A stretch of DNA of 64,000 nt from Gillisella vitis (GTDB taxonomy: Bacteria; Pseudomonadota; Alphaproteobacteria; Rhizobiales; Rhizobiaceae): contig WPHV01000014.1 of assembly GCA_009744235.1 (NCBI GenBank), positions 1-64,000 of the forward strand. Reading direction: 5' to 3'. A model generated the notes under the pieces. It searched no databases and was not told the origin of the DNA. It saw only the letters and a program-made list of their open reading frames with translations. The translations under genes and the position numbers were made by a program. Below, piece after piece: positions 16,956 to 24,729 of this stretch (the stretch's first letter is position 1; every line of letters starts with the position of its first letter).

Positions 16956-17518
16956 GCTTCACCCCCGCCGCGCAGCCACGCCTCGTACTCGCCAAACAGC
17001 GAGAGCCAGGCCGCCCTAACGCGGTCATCTTCATTGATCTGTTTTTTGCTGGTGATGCCGAGGCGATCCTTCAGAGCCGCGTCGGCACTGTCTTTGTCGT
17101 CAACCACGCGCCCGCCGCCGGTATCGCTCAGAAACCGTTGAAAGGCTGCGTGGGACAGCAGAATGGAGGCTTGCGCCGCGTGGTTCGGCATCTTTGGCGC
17201 CGAGGCCGGTTTGCGCTCTTGCGCCTCCAACTCACCCCGCAGATCGCGCACCGCGACAGCCGCCCGGTCGAACAAATGCAAAAACATCCGCAAATGATCG
17301 AGCGCACCGCAGAGCAAATCCCGCTCATCATGCAGGGCATTGCGGTGGATGGTGGCAATGTGCGCCAGCTCACCATCCGGCCGCTGGACGATCAGGCGCA
17401 GGCCGTCCCGCGTCGCTTCCAGCGTCCAGGCGTCCCTTTGCAGCCGCTCGGCCGATCCACGAAGCCGGTTTACGGTGGCGACCTCCCTGTGCCGTCTTTG
17501 CAAGGCCTCCGCCGTCAT
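16952..17518 (-). CDS. hypothetical phage protein
   Basis: A 188-residue protein, helical and Arg-rich, without a motif I can name. It begins in an ATGA overlap with the ParB/MT-A70 gene and ends in an ATGA overlap with the next gene. Such strict overlaps across five genes mark one compact early operon. Confidence 0.6.
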   Translation of the reverse strand: MTAEALQRRHREVATVNRLRGSAERLQRDAWTLEATRDGLRLIVQRPDGELAHIATIHRNALHDERDLLCGALDHLRMFLHLFDRAAVAVRDLRGELEAQERKPASAPKMPNHAAQASILLSHAAFQRFLSDTGGGRVVDDKDSADAALKDRLGITSKKQINEDDRVRAAWLSLFGEYEAWLRGGGEA

Positions 17519-19182
17519 GCGCCACCCCCTTCCGAGACCGGCGCGGTCTGCGAGACCTGCGAGGTCTGCGGGACCTGCGTGGCATCGGGGTCCTGCGTGG
17601 CCTGCGAGGTCTGCGAGACCTCCGTGGCCTCAAAGCCCCAGAAGTCCCATTTGCCGCCAAGCCGCACGTCGCCCTCGGCAAGGCTCTCCTTGCGCTGAAA
17701 CAGTTCTAGTTTCGGCAGTTGCGGCCACAGCCGGTCGATCTGTTCGGCAAACCACACAGGCTTGCGGCTATGCTCGGTTTTCGGCTCGGCATAGAGGCTG
17801 TCCGGCTGGGTGCCGGGCAATGGTGCGAGTGAGACCTTGCCGCGTTTGCCGACCAACAGCAGTTCATGACGATCTCGCACCCATCGGCCCATGCCGATAT
17901 GCATCTTGTCCCAGGCCATGCAGGTGACATAGTCAAAGCCCCAGGCCCGCAGCACGTCGATGCCATCGGGCAACCGGTTGGCGGTGACCCACAGGAACAA
18001 CAGCGCATCCATGGTGAAGGGCGATCTCTCGCCTGCGCAGAGCGCCTTGATCTCCTCCACCGGCATGGCGGGATATTTGAGGCCTTTGTCTTGCCCGGTC
18101 TCATCGCTCCAGGCCTCTTGCTGCCACGGCGGGTCGGCATAGCCGATAGCGTATGCTCCACGCGGCACGTCACCACCTTTGCGTCGGCCATGCTCGGCAA
18201 TGGCGCTGACCAGATGCAGCCGCATATCCCGGCTATGCTTTTGGTTGGTGGTGCGGATCGCCTTGGATTCAGCCGTCACCGCCTTGTCTGCGGCAATCAG
18301 ATCGCGGGCAAAGCGCTCCTGCGCCTCTGCCGTTTCCAGCCGCTTCAACTGGTCGAGCGTCACGCCCTTGTCGTGCCGGGTGCCGCGCAACATCTGCAAT
18401 GCGGTTCGGGAAATCTTTTCGCCGCGCTCGACATCGCGCTGAATGGTGCGCTCTTTCTGTCCGGTTGCTTTGGCAGTGGCAGCCGTAAAGCGTTTGACCT
18501 CAGTAGCGTCGCCAATGTGGCGAACCTTCGGGCGGCCATTTCCAACAGCGCCATTTGCCGTCTCAGGAAACTTAACCAGATAGATTTCTTTGCGACGATG
18601 CAGGAACAACGCCCGGTCGGATGGTGTCAGATCGGCGCGGATCAGGTTCTCGTCAATCTCGCAGAGCTGGCGGTCGAGATCGTCGCCCCGTTTGTGAAAG
18701 CAGAGAATGAACTCTAGCCCCAGCCGCTTGCAGGCCTCCAGGCGGTGGCCACCCGCACCGAGATCCACCTCAGCGTCGTCAACATCGCCATAGACGGTGA
18801 TCGGCGTTTCCAGCCCGTAGTCGCGGATGTTGTCCATCAGCGCTAGAACGGTCGTCTCATTCAGGGTCCGCAGCCGGTGTTCGGCGCGGATACTGTCAAT
18901 CCGCCGTTCCGTTGCCACCTTGGTTTTGGGCTGGGACGATGGTGAAGCTTCACAGAGGCCCAGCGCGACAAGCATTTGCCGGGCGCGGTCCGTCGGATAC
19001 CAGCGATTGCCGTCCTTCTGATCGCGGATCAGATAGCCGCAGCCTTCGGCTGCCACCTTGTTCGCCGCAATCACCTGCGCCACGTCCTTGGTGACAACCT
19101 CGCCATCGCGAATCGCTGCGAGAATAAGGGAAAGCCCGGCGGAACCGGGCTTGGGATACTTCACGGAGGCATAACCGGCCAT
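17515..19182 (-). CDS. ParB-like nuclease/partition domain fused to an MT-A70 adenine methyltransferase
   Basis: A 555-residue fusion. A short N-terminal domain (1-75) is followed by a ParB/Srx-like domain (about 90-200; GAGGHRLEACKRLGLE and ENLIRADLTPSDRALF) and a helical middle with a KorB-like HTH. The MT-A70 methyltransferase runs at about 340-510, with catalytic DPPW at 350-353. MT-A70 phage enzymes make N6-methyladenine in DNA, often to block host restriction; the ParB part probably gives DNA targeting. The last 35 residues are a Gln/Thr/Ser repeat (QVSQT-like units), encoded by degenerate GAGGTCTGCGAGACC repeats at about 17540-17630. It starts in a 1-base TGA/ATG overlap. Confidence 0.88.
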   Translation of the reverse strand: MAGYASVKYPKPGSAGLSLILAAIRDGEVVTKDVAQVIAANKVAAEGCGYLIRDQKDGNRWYPTDRARQMLVALGLCEASPSSQPKTKVATERRIDSIRAEHRLRTLNETTVLALMDNIRDYGLETPITVYGDVDDAEVDLGAGGHRLEACKRLGLEFILCFHKRGDDLDRQLCEIDENLIRADLTPSDRALFLHRRKEIYLVKFPETANGAVGNGRPKVRHIGDATEVKRFTAATAKATGQKERTIQRDVERGEKISRTALQMLRGTRHDKGVTLDQLKRLETAEAQERFARDLIAADKAVTAESKAIRTTNQKHSRDMRLHLVSAIAEHGRRKGGDVPRGAYAIGYADPPWQQEAWSDETGQDKGLKYPAMPVEEIKALCAGERSPFTMDALLFLWVTANRLPDGIDVLRAWGFDYVTCMAWDKMHIGMGRWVRDRHELLLVGKRGKVSLAPLPGTQPDSLYAEPKTEHSRKPVWFAEQIDRLWPQLPKLELFQRKESLAEGDVRLGGKWDFWGFEATEVSQTSQATQDPDATQVPQTSQVSQTAPVSEGGGA

Positions 19183-19418
19183 CAGTTCGCCCTCATCAGA
19201 CGATCAAGATAGGCCTGCCCCAGACCGGTCAGCAGCACCGTCTTGTGATCCTCGCGGATCAACACATAGCCGCAGGCACGGCAGTCATTCGCCAACAGCC
19301 GGTCAGGGCCATCAGGCACGATCAGCTGACCACCATGGATTTTGAGCTTGCGCAGGAAGGCCCGTGCCCGCGCACTCAAGGGCCGCTCGAATAGCGGGGT
19401 CAAGGTTGCGTCGATCAT
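19182..19418 (-). CDS. small hypothetical phage protein
   Basis: A 78-residue basic protein, with a possible winged-helix or DNA-binding shape (SARARAFLRKLKIHGGQLIV). It has one Cys pair-like spacing (NDCRACGY) that might bind metal. ATGA overlap with the CII-like gene upstream and overlap with the ParB/MT-A70 gene downstream place it in the leftward operon. Confidence 0.6.
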   Translation of the reverse strand: MIDATLTPLFERPLSARARAFLRKLKIHGGQLIVPDGPDRLLANDCRACGYVLIREDHKTVLLTGLGQAYLDRLMRAN

Positions 19419-19912
19419 GGCTGATCTCCCACGATCCGCAGGCCAAGCTTATCGCCGCCCCTCGCCTTCACGCCGGCCAGCGCCTTGCGAAGTGCTGCAA
19501 GACCGACTTCCAATTCCGCAGCATCCCGGTCCATCTTGGTGGCTTCCGCAGGTGTCACCACCATGTCGGAGATCGCCACCGCACCACCGGAAATCAGATC
19601 GCCAGCCCGGCGCACCATCTCCGAATAGGCAACGACGACACCTTGATCCACGGCCTTGTCGCTTGCCGGGTCGGTCAACCGCCGCCCGCTCAATTCCGCC
19701 ATCGCCGAGGTCACGACCGGCACCCCGCATTCGCTCTCCAGCGCATAGACAACCGAAATCGGCATCAGGTCCGTATCACGCGGATTGTTCATCCTTCCGA
19801 TATGGCTGGCAGACACCGACGAGATCTCCGAGGCCCGCTCGATACCGCCGGTCAGCCTAATCAGGTCACGTTGAGCCGCTTTGATGCGATGAAACCAAGC
19901 GCTTGTGTGCAT
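19415..19912 (-). CDS. CII-like phage regulatory protein
   Basis: A 165-residue protein with a helix-turn-helix near its N-terminus (GIERASEISSVSASHIGRMN) followed by a helical domain, resembling the phage regulatory proteins grouped with CII/CP76. I use the ATG at 19912, preceded by GGAAAGG at good distance; the frame is open 21 codons further. It is probably an activator of early or lysogenic promoters. It heads the run of overlapping genes down to 14014. Confidence 0.7.
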   Translation of the reverse strand: MHTSAWFHRIKAAQRDLIRLTGGIERASEISSVSASHIGRMNNPRDTDLMPISVVYALESECGVPVVTSAMAELSGRRLTDPASDKAVDQGVVVAYSEMVRRAGDLISGGAVAISDMVVTPAEATKMDRDAAELEVGLAALRKALAGVKARGGDKLGLRIVGDQP

Positions 19913-20133
19913 AAGACAAAACCTTTCCCGCGCCGGGAAATCTCCGGCGTTTTTCCCGTGGTGGGAATTGATCAAAAATGTGAGGAATGGGCCGTCAGAT
20001 ACTCAGGGAGGACCGCATGCAAACCGAAACTTGCCCGCACCAGATCGGACGCCAAACAACCTGGTGCGGGCCGCGCGCAGCCGGGAGGAGAGCCAGCGCG
20101 ATTGGAAGCTCAAGGGATGACCTAACGACAACA

Positions 20134-20385
20134 TCATCGCGTGGCCTCCGCATATTGAGGTAGGGGGCGATAAATGCCTTCAGGCCACGAGGCAGCTTTG
20201 GACCAATGATCAAAAAACCATTCAATTGTACGGCACAGACGCCGTACCCCTATGTCTGAACCGCGTCTAAGCGCCGCAATCCGCTTACCATCCGAAAACA
20301 CTTTTCCCGACAGTGTTGCTTCTGCACGGCCTATTACCCTGCAGAATGTCTCCACCAACGAAAAAAATGAATCCAAATGTATCAT
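20134..20385 (-). CDS. small phage HTH-like protein, predicted leaderless start
   Basis: An 83-residue protein with the look of a small phage DNA-binding protein (FCRVIGRAEATLSGKVFSDG then RRLCRTIEWFFDHW). No ribosome site precedes the ATG at 20385. Instead a promoter (TTGACA at 20422-20417, TATTTG at 20398-20393) would start RNA at or next to the ATG, so the message is predicted to be leaderless. It is the first gene of leftward transcription under operator O1. Confidence 0.6.
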   Translation of the reverse strand: MIHLDSFFSLVETFCRVIGRAEATLSGKVFSDGKRIAALRRGSDIGVRRLCRTIEWFFDHWSKAASWPEGIYRPLPQYAEATR

Positions 20386-20392
20386 ACAAACA

Positions 20393-20422
20393 CAAATACG
20401 GGATATATCCCTTATATGTCAA
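20393..20422 (-). promoter_or_regulatory. leftward early promoter with operator O1 in its spacer
   Basis: On the minus strand, TTGACA and TATTTG are 18 bp apart. The perfect palindrome GGGATATATCCC (20400-20411) fills most of the spacer. Repressor bound there would block RNA polymerase. A further palindrome, GGACATGTCC, lies at 20425-20434. Confidence 0.7.
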
Positions 20423-20457
20423 CCGGACATGTCCCTCTTTCTTGGTTAAGGGCAACA

Positions 20458-20471
20458 GGGGATATTTCCCC
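20458..20471 (+). promoter_or_regulatory. operator O2 overlapping the repressor ribosome site
   Basis: GGGGATATTTCCCC, a near-palindromic variant of the O1 word, ends one base before the repressor ATG at 20473 and contains its AGGGG ribosome site. Binding here would give negative autoregulation. Confidence 0.65.
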
Positions 20472-20472
20472 T

Positions 20473-21099
20473 ATGGAAAGCTTACAAACGGCCGAAATTA
20501 TTGCGAGGGTAAAAAAACGCGCGGAAGAGTTGGATCTCTCGATGCGCAAGGTGTCATTGCTATCGGGTCATGGTCCTGATTTGGTTCGAGACTGGACGAG
20601 ACCTGGTAAAGCCGTTCTGCCAAGGTTAGATAGTATCCAAAAAATAGCACATGTCCTGAATGTATCAGCGGGCTGGCTGGCTTTCGGAGAGAAAAATTCT
20701 GATGCTGGACAGGAGCCGATCCAGATTCCGCTCATAAGCTGGGTCGCAGCTAGCCCTTTTGCTGAGACGGGCTTCATAGAACATCAAGCCAGCGCAGAGC
20801 GAATTTCAGTTCATGGCCTAAAGCCAGCGGCATATTTCGCACTTACCGTACAAGGCGATTCCATGAACCGCGTTGCACCGGAAGGTACTACGATTATTGT
20901 CAATGCATCTGCGAAAGAACTGTTGCCGCGCAAATTTTATATCTTTCGAAAAGATGAAACAGCTACCTTCAAGCGGTTTATGTCAAATCCTGATAGGTTA
21001 GAACCATATTCAACCAATCCCCAACACGAGGCAATGAGCATTGATGCGGAAACCTTTGTGCTCGGCCAAGTGGTTCGTGTTATAACAGACTTATCCTAA
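20473..21099 (+). CDS. LexA/CI-like prophage repressor (S24 peptidase)
   Basis: A 208-residue repressor. The HTH is at about residues 8-70 (MRKVSLLSGHGPDLVRDWTR). The S24 peptidase domain is at about 83-205, with catalytic Ser130 in GDSM and likely general base Lys167 in ATFKRF. The probable self-cleavage region is near VAAS (91-94). Such proteins keep a prophage silent and cleave themselves when RecA is activated by DNA damage. The start at 20473 gives the standard size; upstream codons overlap operators O1 and O2. Confidence 0.9.
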   Translation: MESLQTAEIIARVKKRAEELDLSMRKVSLLSGHGPDLVRDWTRPGKAVLPRLDSIQKIAHVLNVSAGWLAFGEKNSDAGQEPIQIPLISWVAASPFAETGFIEHQASAERISVHGLKPAAYFALTVQGDSMNRVAPEGTTIIVNASAKELLPRKFYIFRKDETATFKRFMSNPDRLEPYSTNPQHEAMSIDAETFVLGQVVRVITDLS

Positions 21100-21235
21100 A
21101 GCTAGGAAAGCGGATTTAAGGTGGATATTTTGTAACTGGTCCGCCAGTGACACTAAAGCAACCTTATTTTTGAGCTAAGCATCATTGCAAGGTAACAAGA
21201 ATTTTTTATTATCATCCGCATCCTTGGTCAGGACA

Positions 21236-21763
21236 ATGACGTTGAAAAGATTGATTGTCACCGGTCCGAACGGAGCCGGCAAAAGCTATATTGCGGCACA
21301 ACTGGCAGCAGCACGACCAGATGTGCCAGTTATTTCGTTTGACGCAATCAAGCTAACTAACAATTGGAAACAGCGTCCCAAATCGGAGATCGATGCAGAG
21401 TTACTGCGAGTGGTTCAAAAAAACGCCTGGATTTTGGAAGGCGGTCCGAGTTTGCTTCCTCACGCGATCAAATATGCCGATAGCGTCATGTGGCTGGACC
21501 CTTCTGCATGGTTACGAGCTTGGCGCTTGGCCCTTCGGCCACTCCAAAATATAGGGAGAACTCGTCCTGAGCTTCCCGCTGGCAATATCGACCTGCCATG
21601 GGAGCAATATAAATTTGCGGCACGAAGCCTGAGAAAAAGTGCCGAATTTCGAGACAATATTTCTAAGCAACTTGCCGTCGCAGACGGTGTACGCATTTGG
21701 CATATTAGAAACGCACATGACTTAGCTTCAGCTATTAATGAATGGCGCAACACGCCGCATTAA
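21236..21763 (+). CDS. P-loop kinase-like ATPase (adenylate kinase-related fold)
   Basis: A 175-residue P-loop protein with Walker A GPNGAGKS at residues 10-17, VISFDAIK and WILEGGPSLLP segments, and MWLDPS. This matches the small nucleotide- or nucleoside-kinase-like proteins sometimes annotated as DNA topology modulation or zeta-toxin-like. The ATG at 21236 follows CAGGAC; upstream frame not needed. It lies between the repressor and operators O3/O4, a position typical of lysogeny-expressed accessory genes, so it may be a lysogenic conversion or defence gene. The substrate is unknown. Confidence 0.7.
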   Translation: MTLKRLIVTGPNGAGKSYIAAQLAAARPDVPVISFDAIKLTNNWKQRPKSEIDAELLRVVQKNAWILEGGPSLLPHAIKYADSVMWLDPSAWLRAWRLALRPLQNIGRTRPELPAGNIDLPWEQYKFAARSLRKSAEFRDNISKQLAVADGVRIWHIRNAHDLASAINEWRNTPH

Positions 21764-21783
21764 ATGCGCGGCTATCGCAATAC

Positions 21784-21958
21784 CTAGACTAAAACTATCG
21801 CTCCGCCGACCAAATACACAGCAGTAAGCTGCTGATGAATTGCCGATTGCACGTTCGGCATCATGATCGCCGCGTTGAGCATAAAGCCAACACCCAAGTA
21901 CCAAGATTAATGCCACCGTCTCCAAACTGACCACTCTATGCGAAAGACTGCGTTGCAA
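21784..21958 (-). pseudogene. possible small membrane protein with a frameshift
   Basis: Minus-strand reading begins MQRSLSHRVVSLETVALILV and leaves the frame near 21895. Shifting frame there gives GVGFMLNAAIMMPNVQSAIH and then a hydrophobic C-terminus ending in TAG at 21786-21784. Together this would be about 57 residues with two hydrophobic stretches. It may be a decayed small membrane protein, or chance. Confidence 0.25.
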
Positions 21959-21980
21959 CCTTTCTGAACGGTATTGGAAA

Positions 21981-22032
21981 AAGGGATATATCCCTTATTT
22001 CTCTTGACTAAGGGATATATCCCTTATTATGC
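21981..22032 (+). promoter_or_regulatory. tandem operators O3 and O4 with rightward early promoter
   Basis: Two identical perfect palindromes, AAGGGATATATCCCTT, lie at 21981-21996 and 22010-22025. TTGACT (22004-22009) abuts O4, with TATTAT (22025-22030) or TTATGC (22027-22032) as the -10 choice. A weaker TTGGAA/TATTTC pair frames O3. The site controls genes from 22171 to the integrase. The rest of 21764-22170 contains no other supported gene. Confidence 0.7.
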
Positions 22033-22170
22033 TGAATTCATCCACTTTGTCTTGGTGGACATGCAGAGAGGCCGCCGGATGACACCCCCACCCCCACAAG
22101 CCTTACCATCCGGCGGCGTCAACCAGACGAATAGAGGATCGCCGCATCCTCAAGCCAAGGATGGAAAATC

Positions 22171-22353
22171 ATGCAGCAGACGTCCACCGTTACCGCCGAA
22201 GACAAGCGTGACCGCGAAAAGATGTTTCAGCTCTATCAGGAGCGCGGCCCGCAGACCGAGAAAGACCTTTTGAGCGCCGGGATCTGCAAGGATAGCCAGT
22301 TGCGCAACGCGCCGGCGGTCGCCGAGCGTATCCGACTGACCGAAGTCGCCTGA
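22171..22353 (+). CDS. small hypothetical phage protein
   Basis: A 60-residue, highly charged helical protein that may contain a degraded HTH (TEKDLLSAGICKDSQLRNAP). It is the first gene after operators O3/O4. Its ribosome site is modest (AAGGATGGAAAATC before the ATG). Function unknown. Confidence 0.5.
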   Translation: MQQTSTVTAEDKRDREKMFQLYQERGPQTEKDLLSAGICKDSQLRNAPAVAERIRLTEVA

Positions 22354-22452
22354 ACATCTGATTTCGCTCGTCCAAGTAGCCCGGGGGCCACCTTCTCCCA
22401 TCCCATATGAGGCAACCGGGCAGGATTCCGCCCAATACCCGAAGGCGCTGGC

Positions 22453-22629
22453 ATGACAACCCAATCCCCACAAACAGCGCGCAAGCCGCTCTTCAGCGTT
22501 CGCTTCCGTGATGGCCATACCGTAATCACCACAGCCGACAACAGTCTTAAGGCAGAGCAAAAGGCTCTGCGCACCCGACCCGGCTTCATCCAGGCAATTC
22601 GCATTATCAAGGGAAAACGTGATGCGTGA
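22453..22629 (+). CDS. very small hypothetical phage protein
   Basis: A 58-residue basic protein starting at ATG 22453 and ending in a TGA that overlaps the next gene start (ATG 22622). It contains FSVRFRDGHTVITTADNSLK, a compact beta-type segment, and a basic C-terminus. The overlap and position in the rightward operon support it; function unknown. Confidence 0.5.
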   Translation: MTTQSPQTARKPLFSVRFRDGHTVITTADNSLKAEQKALRTRPGFIQAIRIIKGKRDA

Positions 22630-23209
22630 GACCGAAGCAATCAAGGGCGCAGTCCCGCTCCGCGAAGACGCCATCCGGCCGGCCCGCGCCATTGCCGCCA
22701 TCCTCCAGGAAAAGATTTGGCCCAGCTGGCTTCCAGGCAAACAACGGGCACTCGCCAAGATCTTCGCAGGCGCATGCGACAACTCCATGCTGTTCATCGC
22801 CACAGCCAATGCATGGACCATCGCCCTTGATGACATCGAGCGCCGTGACGCCGAAATCGAGCGGTTGAACGGGATGGTTCTGCATTTCTCTCAGAAATAT
22901 GCCAACCTCGCCGGCTATCGCGACGAGTTGTTCAAAATCGCAGCCGAGGTTGGTGAGCCGGGCGATCCTTTTGCCGCCTGGGAAAGCGTTGCCGCACTCA
23001 AAGCCGAAAACGAGCGGCTAAAGACCCTCGTCACAACTCATAAAGCCGCTGCCTCTGTTTCGAAGTTCGAGGCAGCGACTCCGGCACCCCTCTTTCCAAA
23101 TTCAGGATGCGACACAACCATATGTTCGTCTATCGAATCCGGCTTGCATGATCGTGCCATTCTATCATCATTGTGCCACAAATCACCCGAGGCAACTTCC
23201 GATGCCTGA
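22622..23209 (+). CDS. hypothetical phage protein with coiled-coil
   Basis: A 195-residue protein with heptad-like helices around 68-85 and 120-145 (IERRDAEIERLNGM and ALKAENERLKTL), so it is probably an oligomer. The C-terminal 50 residues look unstructured. The start at 22622 has AAGGGAAAA upstream; GTG at 22619 is an alternative. It overlaps the HNH gene by 8 bp. Function unknown. Confidence 0.55.
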   Translation: MRETEAIKGAVPLREDAIRPARAIAAILQEKIWPSWLPGKQRALAKIFAGACDNSMLFIATANAWTIALDDIERRDAEIERLNGMVLHFSQKYANLAGYRDELFKIAAEVGEPGDPFAAWESVAALKAENERLKTLVTTHKAAASVSKFEAATPAPLFPNSGCDTTICSSIESGLHDRAILSSLCHKSPEATSDA

Positions 23210-23561
23210 CGCAAGCCGCCGCGAAGAGATCCGCGAACGGATTATGTCTCGCGTGATTAAAAACCTCCAAACAGGTTGCTGGATCTGGTCAGGCCCGACC
23301 TCCGGCAATGAAGGACGCGGCGCGGGCTATCCGCGCATGTCGCTCAGTGGTCAGACGGTTGCTGTCCATCTTGTCATGTGGACCAACGAATTCGGCTATA
23401 TCCCCGGAAAGAAGGAAATCGATCACGTATGCCGCAACCGGCTTTGCGTGCGTCCTCACTCCGATCATCTGGAGCTTGTCACCAAGAAACAAAACGCCCT
23501 TCGGCGCGAACAGGCGAAGCGGTCGAGCCGAGAATTTGCATGCGAGGAGATCCCGCTATGA
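23202..23561 (+). CDS. HNH endonuclease
   Basis: A 119-residue homing-type HNH nuclease. The core EIDHVCRNRLCVRPHSDHLE gives the H-N-H metal site. WIWSGPTSGNEGRG and AVHLVMW are the usual upstream beta-strand elements, and the tail KKQNALRR is typical of HNH_3 proteins. In temperate elements such proteins help packaging or act as free-standing mobile nucleases. I take the ATG at 23202. Its TGA overlaps the next ATG (ATGA). Confidence 0.88.
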   Translation: MPDASRREEIRERIMSRVIKNLQTGCWIWSGPTSGNEGRGAGYPRMSLSGQTVAVHLVMWTNEFGYIPGKKEIDHVCRNRLCVRPHSDHLELVTKKQNALRREQAKRSSREFACEEIPL

Positions 23562-23908
23562 CCCTGCCCAACGTCTACAGCCCGGAGCAAGTCGCCAGCC
23601 ATCTCAAGTGGTCACCGCGCAAGTTGCGCGAGTTTGCCCGTAAGATTGGGGCTTGCAGCATACTTGGCAATCGCATGACATTGACCGATAAAGACATCAA
23701 CACAATCATGGAGGCAAGCCGCCCGTGTCACTCACGTTATACCTCAGAGGCGGGTACTACCACTACCGAGGCACAATCGAGGGTGAGCGATTCCGTGGAA
23801 CAACCGGAACAGCGGACAAAAACGAAGCGAAGCGCTTCATCATCGAGAAGCAGTCTGAAATTCTCCGGCAAGAAACCGACCGCAAAGAGCGTGGGTTTGG
23901 TCGATTAA
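23558..23908 (+). CDS. excisionase-like HTH protein
   Basis: A 116-residue protein. Residues 1-57 form a MerR/Xis-like helix-turn-helix (YSPEQVASHLKWSPRKLREF); the remaining 60 residues are Ser/Thr/Lys-rich and likely disordered. That tail is read in a different frame across the first 184 bp of the integrase gene. Position directly before the integrase and ATGA coupling with the HNH gene fit a recombination directionality factor. It could also be a transcription factor only. Confidence 0.65.
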   Translation: MTLPNVYSPEQVASHLKWSPRKLREFARKIGACSILGNRMTLTDKDINTIMEASRPCHSRYTSEAGTTTTEAQSRVSDSVEQPEQRTKTKRSASSSRSSLKFSGKKPTAKSVGLVD

Positions 23909-24729
23909 AATTCAATCGGGCGGCAGAGCTTTACCTGCAAGCAGGCAAAACCGCCCGGTTTGTGCAAGAGATGGTAGACTTTTGGGAAGATGCGCCGGTC
24001 AATAAGATCACATCCGGCAAGGTGCAGCAGGCAGCTATAACGCTGTACCCGAAAGCAGCGGGCGCAACGCGCAATCGCAACGTCATTGTGCCAACTCAGG
24101 CAATCATAAACCACGCCGCCGCGCTGGACATGTGCCACCCGATCAAAGTCAAACGGTTTAAAACCGAGACCAAAATTAAAGAGCCAGCGACGTGGGAGTG
24201 GGTCAAGCAGTTCATGGCCCACGCCAACCCGCACCTTGGCGCGGCCTGCTGTTTTATGTTCCTGACCGGCGCGCGCGTGACCGAGGCAACAAACCTCACA
24301 TGGGCAGATGTTGATTTGCTCAACCTCAAGGCATTGATCAAGCAAACCAAGGTCGGAAAGGAGCGCCAGGCACACCTACCGCCAGAACTGATTGCCGCCC
24401 TGTTGAAAATCGAAGGCAGCCGCGACCCAGCCGAAAAAGTCTTCAAATATTCGTCGCGCCATACCATGAAGCCGCAATGGAACAAGGTGTTCAAGCGCAC
24501 CGGTATTCCTTACCTCACATATCATTCATGCCGTCACGGCTTTGCCACAACGCTGCTACACCGAGGCGTTGACCCGATCACAGTTGCCAAGCTTGGCGGA
24601 TGGGCAGATGCACAGCTGGTGTTCCGCACGTACGGCCACGCAATGCGCGATGAGACGATAACAAACGTTCTGACTTCTGACACAAAAGCTGACACAGCGA
24701 ATGTGCACAAACTCAAAATAGTGAGTTAA
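23725..24729 (+). CDS. tyrosine recombinase/phage integrase
   Basis: A 334-residue tyrosine recombinase with a short N-terminal arm-binding part, a SAM-like core-binding domain (about 60-150) and a catalytic domain (155-310). Catalytic residues: Arg184 (TGARVTEATNL), His267 and Arg270 (HSCRHGF), Trp293 in the GGW box and nucleophile Tyr303. It starts at GTG. Being the last rightward gene, it should border the attachment site, expected in 24730-25036. No tRNA is visible there. Confidence 0.93.
   Translation: MSLTLYLRGGYYHYRGTIEGERFRGTTGTADKNEAKRFIIEKQSEILRQETDRKERGFGRLKFNRAAELYLQAGKTARFVQEMVDFWEDAPVNKITSGKVQQAAITLYPKAAGATRNRNVIVPTQAIINHAAALDMCHPIKVKRFKTETKIKEPATWEWVKQFMAHANPHLGAACCFMFLTGARVTEATNLTWADVDLLNLKALIKQTKVGKERQAHLPPELIAALLKIEGSRDPAEKVFKYSSRHTMKPQWNKVFKRTGIPYLTYHSCRHGFATTLLHRGVDPITVAKLGGWADAQLVFRTYGHAMRDETITNVLTSDTKADTANVHKLKIVS

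Noticed and set aside
17530..17640. Short repeats considered as a CRISPR array
   Set aside because: Units are direct, contiguous and in frame with the methyltransferase tail; no spacers.
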